From positions 1 to 45,508 of the forward strand of contig NZ_MDEQ02000041.1 of assembly GCF_001883705.2 (NCBI RefSeq): a stretch of DNA of 45,508 nucleotides. Reading direction: 5' to 3'. The notes under the pieces were generated by a model. It saw only the letters and a program-made list of their open reading frames with translations. It ran no database searches and was not told the DNA's origin. The DNA is from Burkholderia catarinensis (GTDB lineage: Bacteria > Pseudomonadota > Gammaproteobacteria > Burkholderiales > Burkholderiaceae). The translations under genes and the position numbers were made by a program. Below are positions 25,319 through 35,100 of this stretch, one piece after another. The number at the start of each line of letters is the position of its first letter. Positions within the stretch are counted from its first letter, which is position 1.

Positions 25319-25350
25319 AGCGCCACGGTCTCCGTGGCGCTTTTTTTTTT
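25319..25350 (+). terminator. Second, very strong intrinsic terminator
   Basis: AGCGCCACGG (25319-25328) pairs perfectly with CCGTGGCGCT (25332-25341) around TCT, followed by an uninterrupted T-run to 25350. It is one of the best intrinsic terminators in the window, although no protein gene lies upstream on this strand. Confidence 0.95.
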
Positions 25351-25694
25351 GCCCGTCATCCGGCGACTGCCCGGTTGGCCGCGCCGGCAAGACCGCTGTT
25401 CCGACGGCAGGCAGCGCCTGCCGCTTCCCGCACCTCCCAACGCCCGGCCCATGATTTTAATTAAATTCGGCTATCGGGACGATTTCCACAATACGCCGTC
25501 AATCTTCCTTCCCCCGCGCGCCGTGCGTGCGCCAGTCGATCGCAGGTCCGCCAGGTAGCCCCGATCCGTCCGAATCCGTCTGCTGCGCCGACGCGCGACT
25601 GCGGTCCGACGCGAGCCCGGCTGGCACCGGCCGTGCGCGACCAGCCGGCCTCGCACCCGCCACCGTACTGAGCATGACGCCCGCGCGCGCTGGC
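25351..25694. other. Non-coding upstream region of the oxidase operon
   Basis: No gene can be supported here. The short open frames on both strands are arginine-rich with no ribosome site. One A/T-rich patch with the palindrome TTTAATTAAA (25456-25465) stands out in GC-rich surroundings and could be a promoter-proximal or curved element. TGGCACCGGCCGTGC at 25622 has sigma54 spacing but a poor -12 box. Confidence 0.6.
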
Positions 25695-25812
25695 ACCCCC
25701 CTACGCAAAAGTAGGGGGGTGACCCATCCCGGGCCGACGCGCGCATCTGCAGAATCCAGATACGGGTCAGTGCATGACGTCACCAGCCCGCGTCCGCAGC
25801 AGAGCATGACGT
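25671..25812 (+). repeat. Three spaced copies of a GCATGACG motif
   Basis: AGCATGACGC (25671-25680), TGCATGACGT (25771-25780) and AGCATGACGT (25803-25812) share the core GCATGACG. They flank the 26-bp dyad and lie within 190 bases of the first oxidase gene. They may be a second set of regulator sites or chance; the last two are 32 bases apart, about three helix turns. Confidence 0.4.
25695..25720 (+). promoter_or_regulatory. 26-bp dyad operator upstream of the oxidase operon
   Basis: ACCCCCCTAC (25695-25704) is the perfect reverse complement of GTAGGGGGGT (25711-25720), with GCAAAA between. The core CTAC-N6-GTAG has the look of a dimer site for a NarL/FixJ (LuxR-type HTH) response regulator, which is inference. 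It lies about 130 bases before the first oxidase gene; a -10-like CAGAAT at 25750-25755 would put it near -54, a usual activator position. No such regulator is encoded in the window. Confidence 0.65.
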
Positions 25813-25852
25813 CCAGCGCGTATCGCTGGTTGACCCCTAGGATGGAGGTCAT

Positions 25853-27436
25853 ATGTTCAGTACCCGCGCGTATTGCAGCAGTGTGGCGGCACTGTTGCTC
25901 CTCTTGTGCGCCGTTCCTTCGTTTGCCCAGTCGTTTCGTGTTCAATGCCCGCCCACCACGCCGTCCCATCCGACCGCGCTGGCGCCCGGCGTCGGCGAGC
26001 CCGCCTACACGAAGCCGACCTACACGGGCCAGAATTCCACGTCGACCGGCACCGTGAACGGCGCGATCAAGTGCCAGCAGATTTCGGGCGGCGACGGTTA
26101 CGCCACGATGGCCAACGGCGTGCAGACCTACCTGTTCGCGTTCGGCCCGCTGTCCGGGCTCGCGGACATCGCGGCCGGCCGGCCCGGCACGGAGCTCGCG
26201 TCGGTGTTCAACACCGTCGGCGACCCCAGAACCGACCCGACCTACAACGGCGCGGTCGGCCTTGCTCCCGATCCGGATGCGGGCGGCGCGCTGACCGGTC
26301 ACGTCGACCCGCGCCCGATCATGGACATCGGCGTGATGAACGGCAACGAGCCGGCGCCGCTGATGGCGATCGACGAGGACGACGAGTTCTTCCTCACGCT
26401 CACGAACGTCGGGATGATCATGCGGCCGGACCTGTTCGAAAGGCACACGGTGCACTTCCACGGCTATCCGAATGCGTCGTCGTTCTATGACGGCGTGCCG
26501 GATGCGTCGGTCGCGATCAACATCGGCGCGAGCTTCACCTACTACTATCTCGCGCCGGATGCGGGCACCTATTTCTGGCACTGCCACATCACGCCGCCGG
26601 AACACCTGCAGATGGGCATGGTCGGCCAGATCTACGTGCGGCCGCGCCAGGACCGCGTGCCGAAAGGTGTCTCGCTGTACGAGGCGCTGGTGACGCAGCA
26701 GTCGGACCTGCGCACGCGCTGCGGCAACGACATTCTGTGCTCGACGCCGCTGCCGACGCGCAACAACGGCCTGGTGCGCGCGGCGAACGCGAGCATCCCG
26801 CCGACCTCGCCGGAGACGCTGTCGCTCTACGCGTACAACGATGGCGACGGCTCGACCGCGTACGACGTCGAGTACCCGATCCAGATCCACGGCTTCGATC
26901 CGAATTTCCACTTCGTCGGCATGACGTTCAATCCGGAGCCGTTCACCGACATGAAGGACAAGTTCTTCATGCTGAATGGCCGCAGCTATCCGGACACGGT
27001 GACCGAAGGGCCGATGTCGACGCCCGCGTCGGACAGCTCGATGCATCCGTCGCAGCCGCTGGCGACGCTGATCAACATCCCGGCCGGCGGCAGGGCGCTG
27101 TTGCGGATCTCGGATCTCGACGTGACCGAATACCAGACGCTGGCGTCGCTCGGCATCCCGATGCACGTGATCGCGATCAATGCCCGCCTGCTGCGCGACA
27201 TGGCCGGCAACAACACGGCCTATGACACGAACTCGATCACGCTCGGTGGCGGCGAGTCGCTCGACCTGATTCTCGACGCCAGCGACAAGTCGAAATACCA
27301 CTCGGGCCAGGTGTTCTACCTGTACACGCCGAACCTCGATCACCTGTCGAACGATCAGGAGAATTTCGGCGGCCTGATGACCGAGGTTCACATCTGCAGT
27401 GCGGTGGATCCGATCACGAAGCATTGCACTCTTTGA
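25853..27436 (+). CDS. Multicopper-oxidase-like exported protein with T1 copper site (component 1)
   Basis: This 527-residue cupredoxin-fold protein has a signal peptide (about residues 1-25, LLLLLCAVPSFAQ), so it acts outside the cytoplasm. The ligand motifs are HTVHFHGYP (H198, H201, H203) and FWHCHITPPEH (H243, C244, H245, H251) with M256 as axial ligand, so a type 1 copper and half of a trinuclear cluster can be built. The cysteine-to-histidine gap is seven residues, two more than in laccases. The C-terminal half (YPIQIHGFDPNFHFVGM) is cupredoxin-like without a second HxH set. GGAGG at 25844-25848 fixes the start. It opens the operon and the missing ligands appear in the next gene. The substrate is unknown; a metal ion is a guess. 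Confidence 0.85.
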   Translation: MFSTRAYCSSVAALLLLLCAVPSFAQSFRVQCPPTTPSHPTALAPGVGEPAYTKPTYTGQNSTSTGTVNGAIKCQQISGGDGYATMANGVQTYLFAFGPLSGLADIAAGRPGTELASVFNTVGDPRTDPTYNGAVGLAPDPDAGGALTGHVDPRPIMDIGVMNGNEPAPLMAIDEDDEFFLTLTNVGMIMRPDLFERHTVHFHGYPNASSFYDGVPDASVAINIGASFTYYYLAPDAGTYFWHCHITPPEHLQMGMVGQIYVRPRQDRVPKGVSLYEALVTQQSDLRTRCGNDILCSTPLPTRNNGLVRAANASIPPTSPETLSLYAYNDGDGSTAYDVEYPIQIHGFDPNFHFVGMTFNPEPFTDMKDKFFMLNGRSYPDTVTEGPMSTPASDSSMHPSQPLATLINIPAGGRALLRISDLDVTEYQTLASLGIPMHVIAINARLLRDMAGNNTAYDTNSITLGGGESLDLILDASDKSKYHSGQVFYLYTPNLDHLSNDQENFGGLMTEVHICSAVDPITKHCTL

Positions 27437-27440
27437 TGAC

Positions 27441-27472
27441 CAGGGCCTGCCCGAGTCGTCGGGCAGGCCCTG
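27441..27472 (+). other. Long intercistronic hairpin
   Basis: CAGGGCCTGCCCGA (27441-27454) and TCGGGCAGGCCCTG (27459-27472) form 14 perfect pairs around a GTCG loop, five bases after the stop of the first oxidase gene and 19 bases before the AGGAG of the second. There is no U-tract, so it is more likely an mRNA-stabilising or stoichiometry-setting structure than a terminator. Confidence 0.75.
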
Positions 27473-27502
27473 CCGGGAAGTCCTGCACTGAGGAGAAAAG
27501 CC

Positions 27503-29161
27503 GTGGGACACATCACTCACCATGCGTGGACCGCGACGCTCGCCCGTCTTGGCCGGCTCGTCTGCGTCGGCGTTGCGACGCTCGCCGCGTTGCTGTCGAT
27601 GCACGCGCAAGCTGCGGCGCCGGGCATCACCGGCAAGGTATTCAACCTCACTGCCCAGGAGGCGCGCATCACCCAGCCCGATGGCACGAGCGTCTATTCG
27701 TGGGGCTACGGCTGCGCGGCGACCAGCGCGACGCCGCTCGTCTTCTCGCCGTCGACGATTAGCGGCGCGACCTGTCCGACGATGCAGATTCCCGGCCCGA
27801 CGCTGATCGTCAGGCAGGGCGACATCATCACCGTGACACTCACCAACAACCTGCCGGCGGCGGCCGGCAACACGTCGATGCTGTTTCCCGGCTTCGTCGT
27901 GTGCACGGGCACCCTGAGCCCGGACGGCAAGACCTGCAGCGGCACGTCGGCCGGCAACGGCGTGCCCGGGCTGCTGGCGCAGGAAGCGCAGCACGGCGCG
28001 ACGGTCACCTACACGTTCGTCGCGGCGACGCCGGGCACGCATACGTACTACAGCGGCACGCAGGGCGATCTGCAGATCGAGATGGGGCTGTACGGCGCGA
28101 TCATCGTGCTGCCGAATACGGCGGTCAACACGGCGGGCTGCATGGCGCTGCCGGATTCGGGCAGACCGTTCGGCCAGCACGATTTCCGCAACGCAGTGGC
28201 GGCATTCGACAACAGCGCGGCCTGCTATGACCGTGAGTATCTTTTTCAGTTCTCCGAAATGGATCCGCGCATCCATCAGCAGGCGGAACAGCAGGTCGCG
28301 GCGAATACGTCGTGCACCAGGCCGACCGGCTGCATGACCGTCGAGACCGAGCCTTATCACCCGGCCTATTTCATGGTCAACGGCCGTTCGATGCCGGACG
28401 ACATGGATCCGAACTACGCGCCGCAGTACCCGCACCAGCCGTATAACGGCAACCCGCACATGCATCCGGGCGAACTGGTGCTGCTGCGGATCATCGGCAC
28501 CGGCCGCTGGCAGCATCCGTTCCACGAGCACGGCAATCACGTGCGCGTGCTGGCGCGCGACGGCAACCTGTTGCTCAGCCCGGTCGACCCGAACCACCCG
28601 GCGAACCCGCGACTGCCGGCCGGCCCGCTGCTGTTCACGACCACCACGACGCCGGGCGCCACGATGGACGGGATTTTCTACTGGACCGGCAAGGGCCTGA
28701 ACTGGGACGTCTACGCGCACTACGCGGGCGACGGTTCCGTCTGCGTGCCGGACGCGAACGGCTACTACACGACGGCGTCGAATCCGCCGGCCCCGCGCAA
28801 CGCGCCGAATTACTACGAGTGGTGCCAGGACCATGGCAAGGCGCTCGAGAAGGCGCCGTTCGGCAAGGTCGCCAGCGGCGGGCCGGTCACGTTGCCGGAC
28901 TCGAACATCCTGACGAACGGTTTCTGGTATGGCGGCAGTCCGTATCTCGGGCCGGACGCGACCGTGCGTGCGACGGCGCCCACGGGCACGTCGCCACCGA
29001 GCAACACGATCCTGAACCCGCCGGCGACGGAAGCAGGCTTCGCGTTCATGTGGCACTCGCATAACGAGCGCGAGATCACGACGAACAACATCTTCCCCGG
29101 CGGAATGATGATGATGATGCTCGTTGATCCTCCGGTATTTCCGATCGACGAATCCAATTAG
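27503..29161 (+). CDS. Multicopper-oxidase-like exported protein lacking the T1 cysteine (component 2)
   Basis: This 552-residue exported protein starts with GTG; AGGAG at 27491-27495 is seven bases upstream and the signal peptide (GVATLAALLSMHAQAAA) follows. It carries HPFHEHGNH (H338, H341, H343, H346) and a C-terminal WHSH (H517-H520 region: H518, S519, H520), but serine replaces the type 1 cysteine. The first cupredoxin domain has no histidine pair (GTHTYYSGTQGD). It could therefore supply only type 2/3 ligands and needs a partner for a working oxidase; the preceding protein has precisely the other two motifs. Five methionines (535-539) follow the HSH region and may bind Cu(I). Several Cys suggest disulfides. 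Confidence 0.83.
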   Translation: MGHITHHAWTATLARLGRLVCVGVATLAALLSMHAQAAAPGITGKVFNLTAQEARITQPDGTSVYSWGYGCAATSATPLVFSPSTISGATCPTMQIPGPTLIVRQGDIITVTLTNNLPAAAGNTSMLFPGFVVCTGTLSPDGKTCSGTSAGNGVPGLLAQEAQHGATVTYTFVAATPGTHTYYSGTQGDLQIEMGLYGAIIVLPNTAVNTAGCMALPDSGRPFGQHDFRNAVAAFDNSAACYDREYLFQFSEMDPRIHQQAEQQVAANTSCTRPTGCMTVETEPYHPAYFMVNGRSMPDDMDPNYAPQYPHQPYNGNPHMHPGELVLLRIIGTGRWQHPFHEHGNHVRVLARDGNLLLSPVDPNHPANPRLPAGPLLFTTTTTPGATMDGIFYWTGKGLNWDVYAHYAGDGSVCVPDANGYYTTASNPPAPRNAPNYYEWCQDHGKALEKAPFGKVASGGPVTLPDSNILTNGFWYGGSPYLGPDATVRATAPTGTSPPSNTILNPPATEAGFAFMWHSHNEREITTNNIFPGGMMMMMLVDPPVFPIDESN

Positions 29162-29178
29162 GGGTGGGGAGAAAGGCG

Positions 29179-32100
29179 ATGAGATCCACCAAGCTCACGG
29201 CGACGCTCCTTGATCTGTTCAAGGCGGGGGTCGCGGCATCCATGTTGCTGACGGCAGGCGAGGCATGTTTCGCGCAATCGGTCGTCAATCTGACGGCGAA
29301 GGCGTCCACGGCGTTGATGCCGGACGGGCAGTCCGTGCCGATGTGGGGCTACAGCTGCACGCCGGCCGCCGTCGCGACGGTGCCGGCCGCGAATGCCACC
29401 TGCGCGGCGGCGAATCCGGCCGCCGGCGCGAACTGGTCGCCGGTGGTGATCACCGTGCCGGCAGGGCAGTTGCAGATCAACCTGACGAACAACCTGCCGG
29501 CGCCCGTGCCGACTTCGCTCGTCATCGTCGGCCAGCTCGGCGGCGGTCTGGGCGACAAGCCGACGGCCATGCCGAGCCCGCCCCATCCGACGCAGACCGC
29601 CACGACCTGGCCGATCGTCACGGCGACCTCGACCGCGCCGATGGCATCGTTCGTGCCGCCCGCGCAAGGGCCGCGCGTCGAGTCGTTCGGGACCGAGGTG
29701 GTGTCGTCGACCGATCCGAAATCGCACACGACGCTCACCTGGGCCAATCTCAAGCCCGGCACCTACCTGCTCGAGTCGGGCACGCACCCGTCGATCCAGG
29801 GGCCGATGGGCCTCTACGGGGTGCTGGTGGTGAAGAGCCCGAGCGTGCCCAGTTCGACGTGCGCATCGACGAACCAGGCCTATCCGAACACGGCGTCCTG
29901 CTATGACGCCGACGTGCCGCTCGTGATGGGCGAGATCGATCCGGTGCAGAATGCCGCGGTCGCCGCGGCCGTCGCGACCAAGGGCTTCAGCGAAACCGCC
30001 GCATGGTCGGGGCAGCCCGGCGGGTGCGGCGACTCGAAGTCGGTCACGTTCGGCACCTGCTATCCGCCGGTGGTGAACTACGATCCGCGCTATTACCTGA
30101 TCAACGGCGTTGCCTTCGATCGCACCAACCCGAACGCGTCGGCCTTTGCGCCGAGCGCGACCGTGCCGGCGTCGACCGGGCAGGTGCTCGTGCGCCTGGT
30201 GAACGCGGGGCTGCGCATGCACGTTCCGGCCGTGGTCGGCGCGCAAACGGGCAATCCGTCCGTTCCCGGCTTCGCGCTGATTGCCGAGGACGGCAACGTG
30301 CTGCCCGGCGCCGCGCACATCCAGAACGCCGTGTTCATGGCGGCCGGCAAGACCTATGACGTGATGGTGAACGCACCGGCCGCGGGTGCGATGCCGGTGT
30401 ACGACCGCGAGTTGAGCCTGTCGACCAACAATCTGCGCGATGGCGGGATGCAAGGCTATATCGCGGTCAACAACGCCGTACCGTCGGCGACCGCCGGCAT
30501 CGGCGAAACGCCGACCGCCGCGGGCGCGAACTACTACTTCGTGCCGGGCACGACGCTCACCGTGTCGGATCCGGCCAAGGGCGTGATCGCGAGCGACTCC
30601 GGCGTGTACGGCGTGAAGGTCCAGACGCCGCCCGCGAGCGGCACGCTCAAGCTGAATGCGGACGGTACGTTCACGTATCTGTCGAGCAGCGCGACGAACG
30701 ACAGTTTCGTCTATCAGTCGACCAACGGCACGCCGCCGGTGACGGCGAAGGTGACGTTGACCGCCTGCACCACGAGCAACAAGTGCCTGTCGGTCCCCAC
30801 GGCGGGCAATGCGAGTTTCGCGAGCAACATCGCGTCGCAAATCCAGATCGGCGCGCCGGGCGTGCTCGCCAGCGCGAGCGATCCGGCCGGGTTGCCGCTC
30901 ACCGCGAAAATCGTCGCGTCGAGCGCGACGAACGGCACCGTGACGCTGAATCCGGACGGATCGTTTACCGCGGTGCCGACGACGCCGCCGCTGGCCGGCA
31001 ACGGCGCGTCCGCGCAGACGATGACGTTCCAGTACAAGGTCACCAATACGCAGAAGCAGACGAGCGCGAATGCAGGGACGGTGACCGTGACCTTCAATCC
31101 CGGCAGCGGGCTTGTCGTGAACGTGATGGATGCGCCGAGCATGGCGCCGGATGCGACCGCGCCGAACAAGGCGGTCAAGCTCACCGACTATCGCTGGATC
31201 ATCGAGGAAGACCGCACGATGCAGATCGATCCGGCCTGCCAGGTGAATTCGGCGACGTCGCGGCCGGCGAACTGCCCGCCGCTGCCGGTTCCGAGTCTCG
31301 GCACGAACTTCCACACGAGCTACATGCCGGTGGTGGCGGCGGGCTGCGTCGGCACCGTGGCGTGCGAATCCGGGCAGACCGTGTACGACCCGGTCTCCAA
31401 CACGCACGTGGCGACCGTGTGCGACGTCGGTAACGGCGTGTGCCGCACCGGCCCGAACGTCTCGCAACAGGCGCCGGTCGATCCGAAGTACGTGGCGCTC
31501 GATCCGACCAAGCATTACTACATCTCGATCCTGCCGGGCGACGCCGGCAACACGTTCACGAACGGCGGCGGCGTGCCGCCCAACACCACGCGGCAATTCA
31601 GCATCGCGCTCGACTGCCCGTCGGGTCCGAGCGGCGCGGATTTCGCGCCGGGCACGGGCAAGTGCGGCCACGGCATGGGCGGCGCGCCGATTTCGCCCGC
31701 TCAGATCACGGCCGCGAAGGCAGGGCAGACTGCCGCCGGACAGGCCGGGCAGCTCAACGTGCTGCTGACGGAAACGCCGTACCAGACCGCGAAGCTGTCG
31801 GTGTTCGTGTTCGAGGACGATGCGCCGCTCAACGGCGAAGTGGATGTCAGCGGCGGGACCGACGGCTTCGGCACGGCCCGCGAGCCGGGCCTCGGCGGCT
31901 TCGAAGTCAAGCTCTGGGACGATGCCGGCGGCACCGGCGACCCGACCGGGCAGATGACCTACGACATGTTCAACATGCCGCTGTCGAACTCGCTGCAGGG
32001 CACCGTCGACCCGCTCACCGGGCTCAATGCGTGCCCGATCTCGACGGCGACCGACGGCATGGTCGGCATGATTCCGACCTGCCCGAAATACGAATCGGAT

Positions 32101-35100
32101 GGCAAGACGCTGTCGCCGCTCGTCGGCCAGGCCGTCATCGCCAACCTGATGCCGGGCCGCTACGGCGTGATCGCGACGCCGGCGGCCGACCGGATCGGCC
32201 GCGGCGAGGAATGGCTGCAGACCAACACGCTCGACGGACAGAAGGCGCACGACGCGTTCATCAAGGTCGGCGGGCCCGCGTACTTCCAGGAGTTCGGGCC
32301 GGCCGGCTATCACGTGTCGATCGGCTTCGCGAATCCGAAGACCATCAACGCGCGCAGGACCAACGCGGCCAAGACCGGGCTATGCGACACCGGCGCATGC
32401 CCGAACACGATCACGGGCCGCGTGACGAACCTGCACTACGGCCGCCCGCCGAACGAGACCCTGTACAGCAGCGGGTCGCACGATTCGCTGGCGTTCTCGC
32501 AATGCTATGTGAGCGTCGGCGATCCGGACGGCGAGGATTACGGCTTCACGAAATGCGACAGCCAGGGCCGGTTCACGATCAGCGGCCTGCCGAGCGGCAC
32601 GACGCGCATCACCGTGTTCGATCAATGGAACGACCAGATCGTCGACGGGCTGGCCAAGGCGGTCCAGTTGCCCGCGGCCAACGGGAGCACGACGGTCGAC
32701 TTGGGCGACCTGTCGGTGCTGCAGTGGCAGACGAACCTCTATACGCGGACCTTCATCGACCTGCACGGCGACGGCATCTCGCATCCGGACGATCCCGGCG
32801 TCGCGCTGGCGTCGACCAACCTGCGGTTCCGCGACGGCAGCGTCGCGACTTTCAACAATACGGACGGCAACGGCTACGCGCCGTTCAACGAAGTGTTTCC
32901 GCTGTTCAACTGGTATGTGGTCGACGATGACCTGACGCGCTTCAAGACGACCGGCACGCACGTGGTGTATGACGCGGGCGGTCCGGTCGACGGCACCGGC
33001 GTGCCCGGCAGCGGGAACTCGACGGTGGCCGCGAACTTCGCGAACACGGTCGAAACCGTGCCCCTGCCGTCGAACCTGCAGGTGCCGGGCGCCCGGTATT
33101 GCGCGGACGCGGACTGCGCGTCGGCCGGCAACGGCTCGACCGGGCGGGTCGATCCGCCCTGGGTGACCTCGGAAGCATGGCAGGGGTTCTCCGGCCAGAA
33201 CTCGTTCATCGAGTTCGGCAAAGCGCCGTTCGCGAAGGGCGAGAACGGCGGGATACGCGGCGAGGTGATCTATGCGTCGACGCGGCCGTTCGACGATCCG
33301 ACGCTGCTGATCCACACGAAGTGGACCCCCAACGTGCCGAACGTCACGGTGAACCTGTACCAGGAGGGCACGGCGACGGACGGCACCACCAACCTGACGC
33401 TGGTCGATACGACCAAGACGGCGAGCTGGGACGACTGGGCGCAGGGCTTCCGCGCGGACGGCGTGACGCCGAACATGAACTGCCCGGGCCAGGATCCGAA
33501 CGACCCGTTCTACTTCACGCTGAAGAACAGCACCAACTGGCTCGATCCGCAACATCGCCAACTGCCCGCGAACGCGCAGTACAAGTGCTACGACGGCATG
33601 CATGTGTTCAACCAGATCCAGCCGGCGCCGTATGACGGGATGTACAAGTTCCCGAGCGTGACGGCGACGAATTCGAGCGGCAAGCCGGTCGCGTCGAACT
33701 GCACGATCTGCGTCGGGAAGAATCCCGTCGACGGCACGCCGATGCTGCCTGCCGGCAAGTACGTGGTCGAGATCATCGTGCCGCCGGGCTACGAACTGGT
33801 GAAGGAGGAAGACAAGAACATCCTGATCGGCGACAACTACATCGCCCCGGTGACGCAGCAGTTCGGCGGGATCGGCGCGATCTTCATCCTCCCCGACCAG
33901 GCCGCGGTGAACTCGACGTACAACCAGAACAACGCGCAGAACATGACCACGAACCTCGGTTCGACGCCGCATGCCGAAGGCGACACCGGCAGCGTCGAGC
34001 GGTTCTGGCCGTGCGTCGGCGAGTTGCGCATCGTGCCGGACTACATGAGCCTGTTCCCGGGATCGAAGGAAGTCGCGCCGTTCGCGGGCGCTTCCCGGCA
34101 TCTGTGCGACCGCAAGGAGGTGATGCTCACCGACGAGGAATCGGTGCTCGCGAAGTTCTGGATCTTCAGCTCGACACACGTCAGCGCGCACTACACGGGC
34201 TTCATGCTCGACGACTTCTCGTCGGAGTTCGATCCGTATTCGCCGCAGTTCGGTGAAAAGTTCGCGGTGCCGAACGTGCCGATCTCGTTCAAGGATTTCT
34301 CCGGCAACGAAATCTCGCGCACCTACTCGGATCAATGGGGCATCTACAACGGACTGACGTTCTCGACCTGGGAAGTGAATCCCCCGAACCCGACCGGTTA
34401 TGCACCGACGATGATGGTGGCATGCATGAACGATCCGGGCCCGATCCCCGATCCGAAGCACCCCGGCAAGACGATGTCGGACCCGCTGTACAACCCGGCA
34501 TACAGCCAGTTCTGTTACGAGATTCCGTTCATGCCCGGACAGACGCAGTACATGGATACGCCGGTGGTGCCGGTGCAGGCCTTCGCCGACGGCTACAACC
34601 AGCCCGATTGCGCGTATCCGGATGCAACGCCGGCGATCTCGAGCGTGACCGGCGACACGATCGGCGCCGGTGCGGGCCCGTGGGTCAGCGCACCCGGCAA
34701 GCCGCTGACGATCACCGCGCTGGGCGACCAGCAGGTGCCGAACCATGCTTACACGGGACCGAACCAGAGCACGGCGCCGTTCAACCAGAAGTTCATCACG
34801 CGCCACTACGGCTTCGGCGGCAAGCAGGGCTCGGGCAAGGTCACGATCGCGGGGGTCAACGCGACGGTCGTGTCGTGGAGCGACTCGAAGATCGTCGTCC
34901 TCGCGCCCGACCTGAGCATTCCGGCGCTCCCGTCGCTGACGGTGCCGTCGACCTGCACGATCCAGCAGATGGGTGCGCCCGCGACGCAGTGCGGCGAGCT
35001 CGTGATCACGGCCGACAACGGCAAGCGGTCGATCGATGCGATCACGGTGACGATCGGCGGCAAGGCGCCGACCTACGTGAGCGGCGAGAACGGCGCGAGC

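Larger units (their letters stand above)
25222..25350 (+). ncRNA. Candidate small regulatory RNA with tandem terminators
   Basis: No protein gene fits this stretch, yet it has a complete transcription unit. The first stem pairs CGAAACATCGTT (25228-25239) with AACGATGTTTCG (25257-25268), 12 perfect pairs around a 17-base loop. The second pairs GTTCTAGC (25282-25289) with GCTAGAAC (25305-25312) and runs into six Ts. A third hairpin with ten Ts follows. The RNA would be about 97 nt if it stops at the first terminator and about 125 nt at the second. Small, stem-rich RNAs with a U-tail are typical of Hfq-dependent regulators, but the targets are unknown and I do not recognise the family. Confidence 0.6.

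Noticed and set aside
25115..25390. Minus-strand 91-codon frame over the small-RNA region
   Set aside because: It is antisense to two intrinsic terminators and a promoter, and the product has no recognisable pattern.
25622..25636. Sigma54 promoter-like TGGCACCGGCCGTGC
   Set aside because: GG-to-GC spacing is right but the -12 element is GTGC, not TTGC, and no enhancer-like activator sites were seen.
25471..25746. Minus-strand 91-codon frame upstream of the oxidase operon
   Set aside because: Arg-rich, no ribosome site, and runs through the 26-bp dyad.
25499..29062. A 1,187-codon minus-strand frame opposite the oxidase genes
   Set aside because: Arg/His/Val-rich shadow of the plus-strand oxidase genes, which carry signal peptides and copper motifs; it also crosses the 26-bp dyad.
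29164..29178. GTG start for the giant protein
   Set aside because: ATG at 29179 has GGGGAG at the right distance and a good signal peptide; the GTG start lies inside that ribosome site.
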